Notes: generated from the sequence alone by a model not told the origin. A stretch of 64,000 bases of DNA from Takifugu bimaculatus (GCA_004026145.2 CP034990.1:13637947-13701946); one strand, 5' to 3'; positions 25,924-38,496 are shown, counted from the stretch's first letter. Numbers and translations are program-made.

Positions 25924-27680
25924 TGTACGAGCATGCTCAAAGGCGCTAAAACCAGATCGACAGTAAAGGGTCAGTGGGCGAAATTTGCAAACTTGATTTT
26001 GTCTTATACATGTATTTGTAACCTAGAAAAGGACATATGAGTGTGTATAAGGCTTATTTAGTATATATCTAGGTGACTCTACATAACGCTTCTCATAACT
26101 AATACCAAAGAAATGGGTGAAACTGTTTATTAGAAACAACACGAGACAACTAAAAATATGTATTTCACCCTTTCAGCATATAAGTGTGTGTATTTCAAAA
26201 TAACAGGTACTGAGAAGAGCGTTCTTTATGAGTAAAATGTGTAGGATTTAAAACATGTATGCATTACGCAAAATGAAGCCCCCTAATGACAGCACAGCTA
26301 CACGCGTATAAGGGGACCAGTAATTTGGTGACGGTCCCTGCGCTGCTTGGACGCAGCTGATCTGGGAGCAGCGGACGCGGAGCCTCGGAAAAGACGGCGC
26401 CTGAACGTGCGGTCGAAACTCGCCAAAAAACCGTATCTGACGCTTTTCCGGCTCCCAACACGTTCGCCGAATCGCGATCTTTGAAAGAACGGGCGGCGAA
26501 AGAAGCCGAAATCATGTGAAAGGTCCTAAAAAGGCGTATTTCTCGACCGCGTTGAGCGGGCACACTTGCGCCGGCTCTCCGGCTGTAACGCTGCCTCGTC
26601 CCCTCCCCCTCTCTACCAAACACCGAGTCTCACGCCATTCGATTTTTGGTGAGCTGCTCGCTTTCGTAAGCCTGGTGTTAGCGTTTGACTGCGAAGTTGT
26701 GTAGCAGAAAAAGTTAAGCGACCGGACCATAAATGTCTAGCTACCGCAAATAATCAAGCAGTGTCGCTTTTTTTTGGTTATCACATACAACCACAGTAAA
26801 GGGAATTCAACACTTAAAAAACCGAGACGAGCTAAAGGTGGCTAAGTGACGTTAGCAAATGGCCATGATTCGTCGCAGCTGACAACGCGATATCAACACC
26901 GGCTGCTCAGTTTCTAACACATGGTTTACCACCATAATATCGTTTTTTTTAATCTAAAGTTGCAGGTTCAGTAACATTGTGCTATGAGGCTCGATCAGAA
27001 CGACAGGTAGCTAACCCTGATTTCAAGCTACTTAGGCGACACAAAATTAACATTAAGTCAAGAGAAGTTCGACAGAAAGATATTTTCGCTATTGCAAAAC
27101 CACATCTCACCTCAAAACGGTACATTCCTTAAGAATCCTACCCAAATCAGTCAATTATAATGTAATAACTTACCACAAAATGTAGCTATGTCAGGTCAAT
27201 CTGCTTAGCGCTAGCATGTCAGCTAAAGTTAATTCATGGTCGCCACTCTTAGCTTGCTAGCCTTACTTGGAATAGCTAATAGAATAACTTGTCGGTGCTA
27301 CAATGGGACGACTCCAAGAAGAGAATTCTACACATTGCTGCAATGGGAGGTAAACGCTGGCTAACATTAAGACATCGTGGTAAAACTACTGGTGTTGATT
27401 TGCTTTTCCCGTCTGTTCGGCAAGGTTATCGAGCAGTAGGCAACTCTATGCTACGTTAGCACAACAGCTAACCCCACCAGTACTGTCCGACGAACCTATT
27501 AACTCACCTCACAGGGCTGCCGCCAGCAACAATTCGACACAGCGCTAAAACGGTACCGACAACTAACCTGCTCCGCGTCTATTTTTCTCCGCCGTGACAG
27601 AAAAAAGTTGCGTGAAATACTAGCAAAATAATATTTGCAGTTGCGGCTACGTCGCTAACAACAGTGTATGTATGAAGCGG
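25924..27680 (-). promoter_or_regulatory. sin3a: sin3a 5' UTR, first intron and promoter region
   Basis: The start codon exon continues upstream to an acceptor (gttttag) near 25949. A likely non-coding first exon ends with the donor gcag|gttagt at 27568-27561 and begins near 27650. The intron between holds a CpG-rich block at about 26290-26660 that could be a second promoter or alternative first exon. Open frames in that block show no protein similarity that I recognise. Confidence 0.5.
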
Positions 27681-28250
27681 TGTTCCTTGAACATAGAGGC
27701 GTGTCCAGGACGGAGGCGGGTCAGGCCCCGCCCACAGCGCACTGTGATTGGTCAGAATTTCGGAATGAAAACAAATACAATGAAGGCAAAGAGCCAGCGT
27801 CTGTACGAAGACTTCCGGGTTGCCCGTGTTGAGTTTGTTCGAGGCACATTTTGCAATTGGAATAAATGTTCAAACGAATAAATATTCCCATAAACATGCT
27901 TCGTAATATTTAGTAAAATGTATGCGTATTTAGTATAAATAGTATAGTATAAACAGAGCCAGTTTCAAGTGAAATGAACAGTGTTGACAACATAAAGTCT
28001 CCCTCTGATTTAAAGCTTTGCAAGTGCTTCTGCCATCAGAACGAAGCTCTAGGTGTTTATAAGGTCTTCATAAGGCTCTTCTTCCTCCTGCCTCTCATGG
28101 TGCAAAGTTTTATTCCACTTTCACCTTAGCACAAAGTGGTCACTGACTAAGTGTAACATTCATAAATACATGGTCTTCTTAAACCCTTTAATCGACAACA
28201 ATGATTTTTTTTTTAAAACATTCCTTACAGGACAATATTAGGAGTGAGCT
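27681..28250. other. Gap between the sin3a promoter and the ZP gene 3' end
   Basis: About 0.6 kb with no recognised gene. The first 150 bases are G/C-rich flank of the sin3a promoter (aggcgggtcaggccccgccc near 27714). The remainder is A/T-rich. Confidence 0.5.
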
Positions 28251-28254
28251 ATAT

Positions 28255-28260
28255 TTTATT
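28255..28260 (-). terminator. Likely polyadenylation signal of the ZP-domain gene
   Basis: AATAAA on the minus strand, about 180 bases after the stop codon of the ZP-domain gene. No other AATAAA was noticed between them. Confidence 0.45.
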
Positions 28261-28441
28261 CTATTAAAATTCCAAAACAACTTTGTAGATATTGACTTAT
28301 AGGTTGAAATAGTTCAGTAAAATGTTTAATATTTTTAACTGGATGAAAAGGTACATTTAAAGTGCCACCATTTGTGCTGACAGCTTCTTTTTTTTAATTT
28401 AATACTTCCCAAAAGTAACTGATCTGAAGTCAGCAGCGTAG

Positions 28442-31400
28442 TCAGTAAAGGATGACATGGTGAAGAAAGATGCCGACGATGGTCACGGCTGAGATGTGTT
28501 TTGGAGCTGCAAGATGAGAGAAGGGAGCCTTGAAGATGCTTCCTTTGACTTTTGTGACTGCTTATAACAAACTAGCATTGCATTGTTGTGGGTGTTTTAT
28601 TATCATTAAAAATACACAGGTAGAATTTACCGTTTGCGATGGAGGGCTGAGTGGTGTTTGATGCGCCGGTGCTCTCTGTCTGAGTGGAAACTGGTCCAGT
28701 GTTGGAGGCATTGGGAGCTGGATCAGGAGTGGGCGCAGAAGTTGAGATCAAAAGGCTGATGGGTCCTGAGTTGACCGTGTACGTCTCGGTGTACAGATTG
28801 CCAACCAGGCCTCTTGGTGAAAAGGAGTAATTGCACAGACTAGGGCACTTCTGAGAGGGTAAAGTAGTGATGCAGAGGTTAACCGTGCATCGGACGTACA
28901 TCTGCAAAACACCAATTAAACACACATGTTTGCCGGGTGAAGAGCTTTACACCTTAGTTTTGACTCGCATGACAATTTGTAAGAAGTGGAAAACAGTCTG
29001 GCATGAAGACCATTTCTGATCCCATTAATCAAAGAGCCGAGGTAACGACAGACCATGGGTGCCACGCTATTCGTCTTGGACAAATCGAGTCGATAAACCT
29101 TGGAGGTGGAGTCCGCTATGACAACCTCAGCTGTTTCAGATGAAGACGAACACCTGAGAGAAAGAAACAGAGCGGATAAACAGAGCCGACCCTCGTTTTA
29201 ATCCTTATAATTTTCTGAAAAATGACAGGAAACAAGTCAACCGTTACTGACCCCTGTTGGACAATAGCGCTGTACGTTGCAAAGTCCTCTGTTTCCGACT
29301 TGATGCAGTTGCTCACGACCATCTCGGCTCTCCCGATGCTGCAGTTGGACAGCACAGTCAGGTAGAGCATTTCGACCCTTGACCCTGCTTTCAAAGAATC
29401 GTTTGCCGACTGTAACGAGAGTTCTGCATCTCGGCGCACTCGGGTAGGATTCCCCGGGGTGTCTAAAATCCTGGGGGCTCTTGTGAAATTCCCGAATGGC
29501 CCTTCTCCCGGTAGGTAAAGTTTTAAAGTGAAGGCCACCTCACCAAAGACCTCCCTCTCCATGGGAATGCTGAGTCTGTACTCTGGTCCCTTGGCCTGGA
29601 CTCCAGGGATGCGGCACGCCAGAGGGAGGATGAGGGTTGGGTTTTTTCTGACCACAGAGGAGGAACGCACACTCTGCAAGGTGTTGACGTAAACCAGCTC
29701 TGAACCCGTATGCTGGAAAGGAGATCGTTAACTTTCAGCTGAATCTTGAATATTCCTAGGAATTGTGGTTCTGGGCATTTTCCTGTTGAGAGTTTCCAGA
29801 TCATAACTGTCCTCTCATAAAGCTTTCTGGGACAATAGATGTGACATAAATAAAAACGAACTGGCATAAACGCTTATATTTTACGTGTTACCACGGTCTT
29901 GGTGCCACAGCCGTCCAGGGAGATGCTGGCTGTCAGGTGTGTGCTGTTGTAGCTGATGGGGCAGGTGGGGCTGTTGAGCTGGAGTTCTGTCAGGTTGACG
30001 TTGGGAAAAGAGGTGACAGGGAGCACCAGAACCATCTCTGTTTTCCCACAGGTCAGCTCTGCAGACAGCAGATTGAAGGTTTCACCCCCACACATCATTT
30101 CAGCTTTAAAAGGATGCTTTAAAGATTGTTTGATCAACCTGTTCCTGGAGGCGGCACCTTCATTTCCCCTGGAAAGATTAAGATTGGGATATTTCAGTGG
30201 TGGCTTGCTGGATACATTCTGCAATATAAATGCAGTTTTGTGATTGTTTTCAATATTGTTTTCTTACTTTGGTAAAGCCACACACACCTCGGCTGAGACT
30301 GCATACTGCAATGACAGGAAATACAAATCAGATCATTTTGGGTTACATCTAGAATTTGTACAGTTAGACACCGTAACAGTATGTTTTTGTATGTAATATT
30401 GAGCTACCTCTGGGTATTGACAGCAAAGCAGATGGGCAACAGCTGAGCCAGGTTGTTCTGGGATCGGACCCAGGCTGTTTTCATCATCGCCAAAGGGCCG
30501 ACGGTTTTGAAACCCACCCTGAAGAGATTTGGTGGGCCAACCACCGCGATCTCTAGAGCACTGCAAATACAGTGAATTCCAGCTTACATGAGTGTTCATG
30601 TTTTACTGACAGGCTATAGCTAAACGCTATAGCTAAACGCTAACAACCACAAATGCTCATGACTCTTGTTAAAAATCAGATGAAACACAACAAACCTCTC
30701 TGCCCATGAAAGGAAGCCAAGGTTGAATATCACCTGGTGGTACGGGAGGACGGTCACCCTGGTGTCACCTGCGGGGGTGTCCTCTGCTGCTACAGGTTCC
30801 TCACCACAGCTGACACTTGACCTCTCCACTGCAAAATTCAAGCACGAGAGCACCAACTGAGTAACGACTAAAACAACACAACCTGCATTCTCTAGTTGGT
30901 GGCCTCACCAGAGACAGAGAGGTGAAGGGGGACAGCGCTCATCGGGTCCAGTCGGCCATTGAGTGCATGAATCCGGTCCTCCACCATCAGGTAGATGAAA
31001 TACTGCCCTGCTGGTGCATTTCCAGTGAACGTCAGCGTGCATTTTTCCTGATGAGAGAACAAAATCCACCCTATTTTAAAGCAAAGCTTGAATCACTCCG
31101 TTCAGTCACATTTAAAACAGCTGGTTTTATTTTGTGTAGCTTCACTTCAGGCTCACCGTCTCCAGCTGGATGAACGAGTGCTGCGTACAGTCAACACACT
31201 CTCCCTGTTGTGCACGCGCAAATCGACACTGCACCTTGTCACCGTCCAGATCTTTCACCGATAAAGGAAAGTGATGAGGGCAGTTCACACGAGCCCTGTT
31301 CCATTTACACAGAGACAGAGAATTCAGCTAATGTCATTTTACTTAGGAATATCATTACATTACATTCCAGAAATCCTTCAATTTTTTGTTAAATTGAACA

Positions 31401-32669
31401 AATTGAACTGCTGGGTTTCCTCTCAGTAGTGACAGCTGTTCTGGTGTCCTCCCGGGCTGGTCTCATTGTTGTCGTAGCATTAAAAGGAGGAAATGTCAAA
31501 AGGGGGACTACACTGAAGCATTGGTGGAGCCTCAAGCAGATTCAGACAGGGCTCAGTAACGGAGGCAGCCATTCCTGCCATTTTTTGTAACCATATTAAA
31601 TATGTCACATCTGATGGGAGCTTACTGGATTATAGTCATATCTGAAGTTGTGGTTTTGGTAAATTTGGACTTGAAAACAGATTAAAGCTCTGTGCTGGTA
31701 CAGTTAAACAGATTTGTGTTGCATTTGGGATGATGGCGTTTTTACCTTAATGGAGGAGGCAGAGCAACAAATGCAGGATGGTTGAGCTTCCCTGTGTCTT
31801 CCCGGACTGTTGGTGCAGCGTTCAGGGACACGTAAAAGGTGTTTGACCTAATTATGTATGCGAAGGGTGCTGGTTACAGGTGTATCACAGTTTCACTTTT
31901 ACATGAATCAATCTGGGTGTAATATTCCAGGCAGCATATGTGGGAGTCGTACCCTAAACTGATGGTGCTGCGGTATTTGCTTGGAACCTTCTTTCGCCAC
32001 TGGCGGACGCACCACCCAGAACCGGGCCTGGTACCATTGAAAGGCAGCAAGATATTGTAGACCTCGCAGTCCTCCCCGTGATCGCACAGCCCGTACATGG
32101 ACGGACATGGAAGAGGGACGATGGCGCTGAAGTGAGCTTGCACCTGCAGGAACCAAGGCGACAAAATACAAGAACAACCTCAGATTATTCACGACAGAGG
32201 TAAGAAATTGAGAATTTTCCTCATTTTTTCCCCCCCACTTGGATCACATTTGTGAATATTTGTAATGGCTCCATGTAAGAACATCCACTGGTTTGTGCAT
32301 TAAACTAAGTTACATGTGTGAAACTGTAACTGGCTGCTGTGAAACTGTCTTGGGAAAAATTGCAAACAGGTCCCCTCTTTCACAGCCTGGCACCTGAAAT
32401 AGTTCTATTTGTTAAAAAAAATTGAGAAAAGAGATTAAAACCTAAATAAATATACATAATGTGGGAATTCTAAGGTCATTCTCAAGTCTGTGGCTGTGTG
32501 AGCATTGAGTGTGGGTGTTTGTGCAGAGGTTTCCCACCGTTCTCCCTCCATCGCTCTCCACTGGGACAGCGGCGACCGTGAGGCCCAGAGAGGCGGCGTT
32601 GCATGCAGGGCCCAGCAGGGACAATGTCAGGCCCTGCAACAGGAGCCTTAGTGTGTATCCGGACAGCAT
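28442..32669 (-). CDS. Secreted ZP-domain protein, probably GPI-anchored; family member not identified
   Basis: My model has 14 coding exons: 32669-32538, 32143-31878, 31847-31746, 31295-31157, 31047-30909, 30828-30696, 30560-30408, 30305-30268, 30103-29892, 29712-29252, 29153-29099, 29015-28953, 28901-28631 and 28506-28442. The sum is 2229 nt, or 742 residues, and all phases agree. An N-terminal signal peptide (MLSGYTLRLLLQGLTLSLLG) is followed by a Cys-rich region of unknown type with PGSGWCVRQWRKKVPS and HICCLEYY. Next come a segment ending LPICFAVNTQ and, from a 38-base exon, QPRCVWLYQ. The ZP module starts at LTCGKTEMVLVLPV, with LVYVNTL between its halves and MYVRCTVNLC near its end. 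The C-terminus is a short hydrophobic tail, typical of a GPI signal. Such modules polymerise into extracellular filaments, as in uromodulin and GP2. An RVRR site lies unusually inside the ZP module. The least certain parts are the 83-base intron at 29016-29098 and the start of exon 9. Confidence 0.8.
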
Positions 32670-34620
32670 CTAAATGCCTCCAGCACTGCTGAAAACACAG
32701 CGAGATGCATGAAACAAAAGCAATGATGCTGACCTACCAGACAGCTGGGCAGAGCCCTCAATGACACGCTAAGGTCATTCCTCCTACACAAATGAAGCAC
32801 GTCATGCAGTATTGTAAACATTTTTCGCCAGATTAATGAAAGAAATCCATTTGAAAATCCTCAATATAAAGTGTGATTCACGGACACCAAAATTAGGCAG
32901 GAATGATCACTCTTTAACCTATCGAGGACTGTCTTCAGAATCTTAATAAACATGGCAGTGGAACAAGGAGATCACTGACCCACCACCAAACTGGTCATGC
33001 TGGAGGAAGCTGCAGCAGCAGAAGCTTCTCCAGACTCTCTTGGCTCTCACATGTGACGCTGCCATCATGGCAGTGCCCCACAGATTCTGAGAGTTCAGGC
33101 AGAAACAGGGCCAAGAGCGGCCTGCTGGGGGTTATTTGGTAGGTTTCTGGCAGTCCTCCTCCCCTCTTTCCTTAGATATCCGTCCTGGTGGGGGTTTGCA
33201 ACCCCTCCACCTGGGGGACCGACCTGTCTTTGGGTATCTCTCCCACACTCTGGACCTTGTGCTGGGAGCTGCTGCAAACTTTCAGCCCACAGCTGTATGG
33301 ATGTATCTAACTATCTGCACCTTCTTCTGCAAATCTTTAGATTTCAGTGCTACATTTGATAAATTCACACATATTAAAAGTGTTTTAAAAAAAAAAAAAT
33401 GAAACAGAAAAAGAAATGTGTTTAATCTAAAGGGAACAAAATACATAATAAACTAGTTACAACAGAAAAAATGAGCTGAGGGGGAACACATGCTGTTTAA
33501 TGTGATTATTTAAGCTCCCCCAGGCAGGTTTCTGACATTTTCTTTATTCTCTGACCAAAAGTGGTGTTTAATTGATAATGATGCTGGAACTTGTTCAGCC
33601 TGTAAGTATTGTGTGCAATAGGTGAACATTTAACAATCATAATCTGATTTGAATTTATTTCACTATTGTGTGTCTAAACTGGGAAATGTGGTGTTTTGAG
33701 GTCAAGATGAACAATAAATCATCTTAAAGTGATGAGCTGACCATTCTAGCTTGTCTCCATTGAAACAGGGATCCCTAAAACTGCTTTAAAACTGAAAAAA
33801 CCTCAGACCAGTTTGTAATTTTAGTTTCGATTTCTTTACCAAACCAGCTGTGATGATTAGGGAAACAGTCAGATGGAATTTGATGATATTCCTCCAAACT
33901 CTGCTGCTCAGAGCACAAAATACACGAAGCAGCCGCCTTCAACATGACAAAGATGTAAACCTTACCGTGGTCTAGGTGCCAGTTCCTCGCGAAAGCATTA
34001 AAAATCTGAGTCGGCGTTGAGACGCGATTTCGTGACGCGTTCTGATAGAAGTGTTGCGTGTTCAACTCTTTTCATAGTGCGTCTGAATAATGGAGAGAAG
34101 GAATGAGGTTTAACTGGCTCCACCAGAGGAGGAAACCAACGCTTGGATTTAATCTCACATTAATTACTGATGAAGCCATGCAGACGTGATTTATAAAACA
34201 TCAAAAGAGGATCCTGTTACATGTGCAGAGGCGAAAACACACTTTACGAACCCAGGGGCAGATCCAGCAGTTATGAGCACCAAACACACAGTCAGGGGTC
34301 CCTGCATCTGTTTATACCCTAAATTTACTCATTAAACCACTAAAATGCATCAGTTCTTTATGGAATCTTTATTATGGGTTTAGCAAGTTATGAAAATCTA
34401 TTTTCCCCCCAAACACAAGGAATAGCTCACTCCACTGAACCAGTAATACCATGGCAACAGGATCCTGACAACCATCAAGGTCATCCAGAGACATCCCAAT
34501 ATAATTTGCAACCAAATCTTAATGGAAAAGTTCCCTGACTTCATGCAGACAGGTTAAATTAAAGTTAATATTTATCACCGGTAAAGAAAAGAAGCAAAGA
34601 CATCAGTAGTAGGAGAAATG
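32670..34620. other. Gap between the ZP gene and taldo1, no gene recognised
   Basis: About 2 kb without a supported gene. It contains the promoter of the ZP gene on its left side, a run of 13 A at about 33388-33400, and A/T-rich sequence. Short open frames on both strands showed no recognisable similarity. Confidence 0.5.
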
Positions 34621-34622
34621 TA

Positions 34623-34628
34623 TTTATT
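34623..34628 (-). terminator. taldo1: Likely taldo1 polyadenylation signal (AATAAA)
   Basis: AATAAA on the minus strand, about 220 bases after the taldo1 stop codon, in the expected position for a short 3' UTR. Confidence 0.55.
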
Positions 34629-34847
34629 GGATACTGAGGAATGATGAAGCCCCGTCCAGATTAAAGGGCAGACTTTTGGTCCTTCAGTGCTAAAAAGTTT
34701 CTCTGTTAAGACTTTTCTAAATGAGGGGAGAAAATATTTAGCTCTTCAACACACACCCACACCCACACACACAGGAACCAGAGAAGGTCCCAGACTGGGG
34801 GAAAGCTGCCCGTTCAGGCAGCAGGTTCTCCAGACCCACATCAGTCA

Positions 34848-37800
34848 TCACTTCCCATTTTTCACATTGAGGATTTTCTCCTGTGATTAAAAAAAAACAA
34901 CAACAAACAAAATCAGTTGGATAAAAATAAATCAATCATCAGATCCACTGTGTGTCGATCAGAAGTCCACGTTACCTTGATCATGGTCTCCAGCTTCATG
35001 GCGTCGGCTGCAAATTTGCGGATGCCATCAGAGAGCTTCTCCACAGCCATGCGGTCCTCATTGTGCTCCCAGCGGAACGCCTTCTCGTCCAGATGGACCT
35101 TCTCCAGATCACAGGCCTTGGCTACACACAAAAGGTAAATTAAACATTTGCTTTCATCCTGAATGTCAATGAGGCATCTGGGCTTCCGTTTATCAATGTT
35201 CAAGTTACGATCATTTGCCTGACAGATGACATTTTTATATTTTGGAAGTTTAAATGCCACAACAAAGCATCTATAATCCATTATTAGTTTGTTTTTCTGG
35301 CTTTTACACCATCAGGACACGAAGGTCATGGTTAACATTTGTATCCTTCCTGGTGACCCTCCATCTGTGCTTTAATGCAGCATCTTCACTCTGGGATTGG
35401 TACCTTTCTCCACAGTCAGCGTCTCCTTCACGGTGCTGTGGTCCTGGCTGAGTTCTGACAGCAGAGCGGGAGAGATGGTGAGCAGGTCACAGCCTGCCAG
35501 GGCCTTCACCTGACCCGTGTTCCTGAAGGAGGCGCCCATCACCACGGTGCTGTAATCAAACTTCTTGTAGTAGTTGTAAATCTTGGTCACGCTCAGCACA
35601 CCTTGAGAAAGCGAAGAGGAAAACGATGCTTAAAGTCAACGACCCCCTGAAGCTACTGCAGTTTGTTCCTGTGCAAAACCAGTTCTGCTTGACAAGGTGG
35701 AGCTACACAAATTTGACCGAAAATCCACAATGTGACCAGCAGGCGGCGTTTACTACCTGGATCTTCATGGGGCTCGAAGCTTTTGCGGTCTGTGTTCTCC
35801 CTGTACCAGTCGAAGATGCGCCCGACGAAGGCTGATGCGAGCGTTACCTTAGCTTCTGCACAGGCCACAGCCTGAGCGAAAGAGAACATCAGCGTCATGT
35901 TGCAGTGGACACCATGTTTCTCCTCCAGCTCCCTGTTAGATAAAGAGAGAAGTTCTTTCAAATGACGTGTAAGCCAAGACCATAGCCTATGTTTGCAGGG
36001 TTAAATACTTAAATTATATAGCTCAGTTCGACACTCAAGTATGTGGACTCGTTAACATGCTGACTGATGGCCAGACAATGTATGAATGTTTGGCTTCCAA
36101 ACCTACTTGCCCGCCTGGATTCCTTCCCACGTTGAGGACAGCTTGATGAGCACTCGTTCTTTACTGATTCCAGCCTCTTTGTATAGATCGATGAATTTCA
36201 GCCCCTTGGCAACCATTCCTTCTTTATCATAAGACAACCTGTTGACAAGAATTTTAGTTTAATGCTCTACTCTCACCTATTCAGTTCAAAGGCCAGGCAT
36301 TTGTCAGCATTGACTCATGATTCCTCTTCATGTTTTGACAAAGACATCTTTCTGGTATGTGTCTATACTCCAATATTATGGGATTAGAAATAAAACAAGC
36401 CAAACAAGTTTTAGTCTTAAGAATTAAAAAAAAAAAAAAAAAGGCAGCACAGCCGATCAAGGGTGGTGTTTCTGAATGATAATCACCATTGGGATCATTG
36501 CCTTGGGTCTATTTGGGAATCGTCTGCGTTATAAATGAGTCTTTCATCGATAATTAGCAGCGTGTGACACATGAACAGTGAAGGTACCTGGCATCAACCT
36601 CAGTGGAGACTCTCCCTGGGAGCTTCTTGAGGATTTCAACCCCAAAATTCACAAACAGCTTATCCATCGTGTTGTCTATCTGCTCCTCTACAGATCTGGA
36701 CAATCAAGGAAACAGGAGAGTTCTCTTTACACCTACAACTAAACTGCAATAGATGTTTAGAAAAGAGGAATTGTGGTTAGAGTTTTCAAGCAAAGCTTCT
36801 GCTTCTTACCCTCCCTTGGTGACGCCATATTTAATGGCGTCGTCCAACAGATGCTGGTAGGCTGGCATCTTAGCAGCAGCCAAGAGGAGAGACGGATTGG
36901 TGGTTGCATCCTGAGGCTTGTATTCATCAATGGCTGCAGGTTACAAGACAGAAAACCAGAAAAGAATTAAACAAGTCAAACTGGTCACAGCAGTATAGAT
37001 ACTAACCTTCTACCAGCTCCCAGGCCATAAATGCTCTCAAACCTTTGTAAAGAATTCTTGCAAACGAGTTCAGCCTGTATCTTAATGTATTCAAGTGGCT
37101 AACTGAATGTATTGACTGTCATTCTCTGCAGGTTTAAGACATTAATAGTTCAGACATTTAAGTCTAACAGAGATGTGATTACTTTATTAGAGGTTGCTGA
37201 AGTAACCTGGGTCAGATTGACAAGCTTCAGGTGCCTGTTTATGTTCACTAAAATGTAAAGAGACTGATACCAGCCTATACTGTAGTTGAAGAGTCTGTTT
37301 CAGTAATTCAATATACACAAATGATATAAAAGCAAGAATTAAGAGAATTAAGAAGAGTTAAAAATGAAAGCGATTTAATAGACTGTAAAGGTCCCTTGAT
37401 GGAAAAATCAGGGATTCTATTCATAAAAACAACAAACTTTACTTTAAATTATGCAACTGTGTGGATTTACACAATCACTGACCCAAATCTTGCATTCGCT
37501 CTGTGAAACAGAAGTGATTTTAACATATCTGGGCTTTAAACCTGAAAGATCCATCAAGGCAGAAACATCCATTTCATTCAATTTCAATTAGTTAGCATAT
37601 TACTATAGCTCATTTGGGACCCAAGTGACATCTTTAAAGTTTTCTTTGTGCGTTTTGTCCCCCTTAAGAGTAAAGAACTGCTTCAAAAGTGTGCACACCC
37701 CTCCTGGCGTTTATCTCCACCAGACCTGACTGGAGCTCAGTTCTGTCATGTCATCCTGAGTCTGCAATAGCTCAATGGCAACTATTGTGTTTGTAACAAT

Positions 37801-38496
37801 AAAGCAGCAGTTGCACAAATTCTGTCCAACTAAGGAACATCATCATTGGCTCAGAGGTGGAAACCAGGAAAGAGGAACTAATTAAAGGAAAAACATTCGC
37901 AACACACCGCGTTGCATTAGACTGGGCGTGCAACAGTTTGCACAACACACCTGTTACGTATAATGAGACCACGCATAGGTTAAAATCGTATAATTTGTGG
38001 AACTACTGTTTACTCAAATAAACAACTAGAAGAATCTATTTAATCAAGACGAGACAGTGGATGTAGCAGTTTGCTGCTGCTAATGCAAAGCAGCTAAAGT
38101 TGTTAGGACAGGCAACGGCATTCACTTCCAGGTTTAGTTAGGATTATCCGATTAACAAGTAACAAGTGCAGTAGCTAGTTGGAAAGTTAGTCAACCAAGA
38201 GTTGTTTGGTTAAGTTAGTAAACCTCAGTACTAGTCGGGTTGACATGATCTTGATGCTAACGCCTCCGCCTCTCAAAGCGGCTTGTTTCCGGGATCCTGA
38301 CCCCGCGGTCCAGTCGGATCAGCGCGAGGCTTACAGATCTTTAGCATGCTAATCATGCTAGCGTTAGCGCGCTGGAAAGTGTAAACATCTACTACCGTTA
38401 AAGTCTCCCGTGTCCGCCACCACCACCTGTGTGCTTCTTCAGCTGCTCCAGAGCGGACTCCATTTTTCGCCGTTTGTCTGGTGACACACTGCTCAT
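34848..38496 (-). CDS. taldo1: Transaldolase, with a one-base frameshift in exon 1 as printed
   Basis: Eight coding exons in order: 38496-38396, 36933-36810, 36695-36588, 36238-36107, 35932-35757, 35601-35404, 35121-34976 and 34880-34848. The total is 1018 nt, one more than a whole number of codons; without the extra base the protein would be 338 residues (human 337). Transaldolase moves a dihydroxyacetone unit between sugar phosphates in the cytosolic pentose phosphate pathway. The Schiff-base lysine is in LIKLSSTWEGIQAG. Other family stretches are YKPQDATTNPS, HCNMTLMFSFAQAVACAEA, FVGRIFDW, VMGASFRNTG and LAGCDLLTISP. The N-terminus MSSVSPDKRRKMESALEQL matches other fish and human enzymes. 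The frame then breaks between KKHT and VVVADTGDF, near 38426. Read as is, translation stops after 31 residues. Exons 2-8 are intact, so a sequencing or assembly error is the simplest reading. Confidence 0.95.

Noticed and set aside
26264..26730. Open frames of 72-119 residues near the sin3a promoter on the minus strand
   Set aside because: They arise from CpG-rich sequence with few stop codons; no domain, no splice support and no similarity that I recognise.
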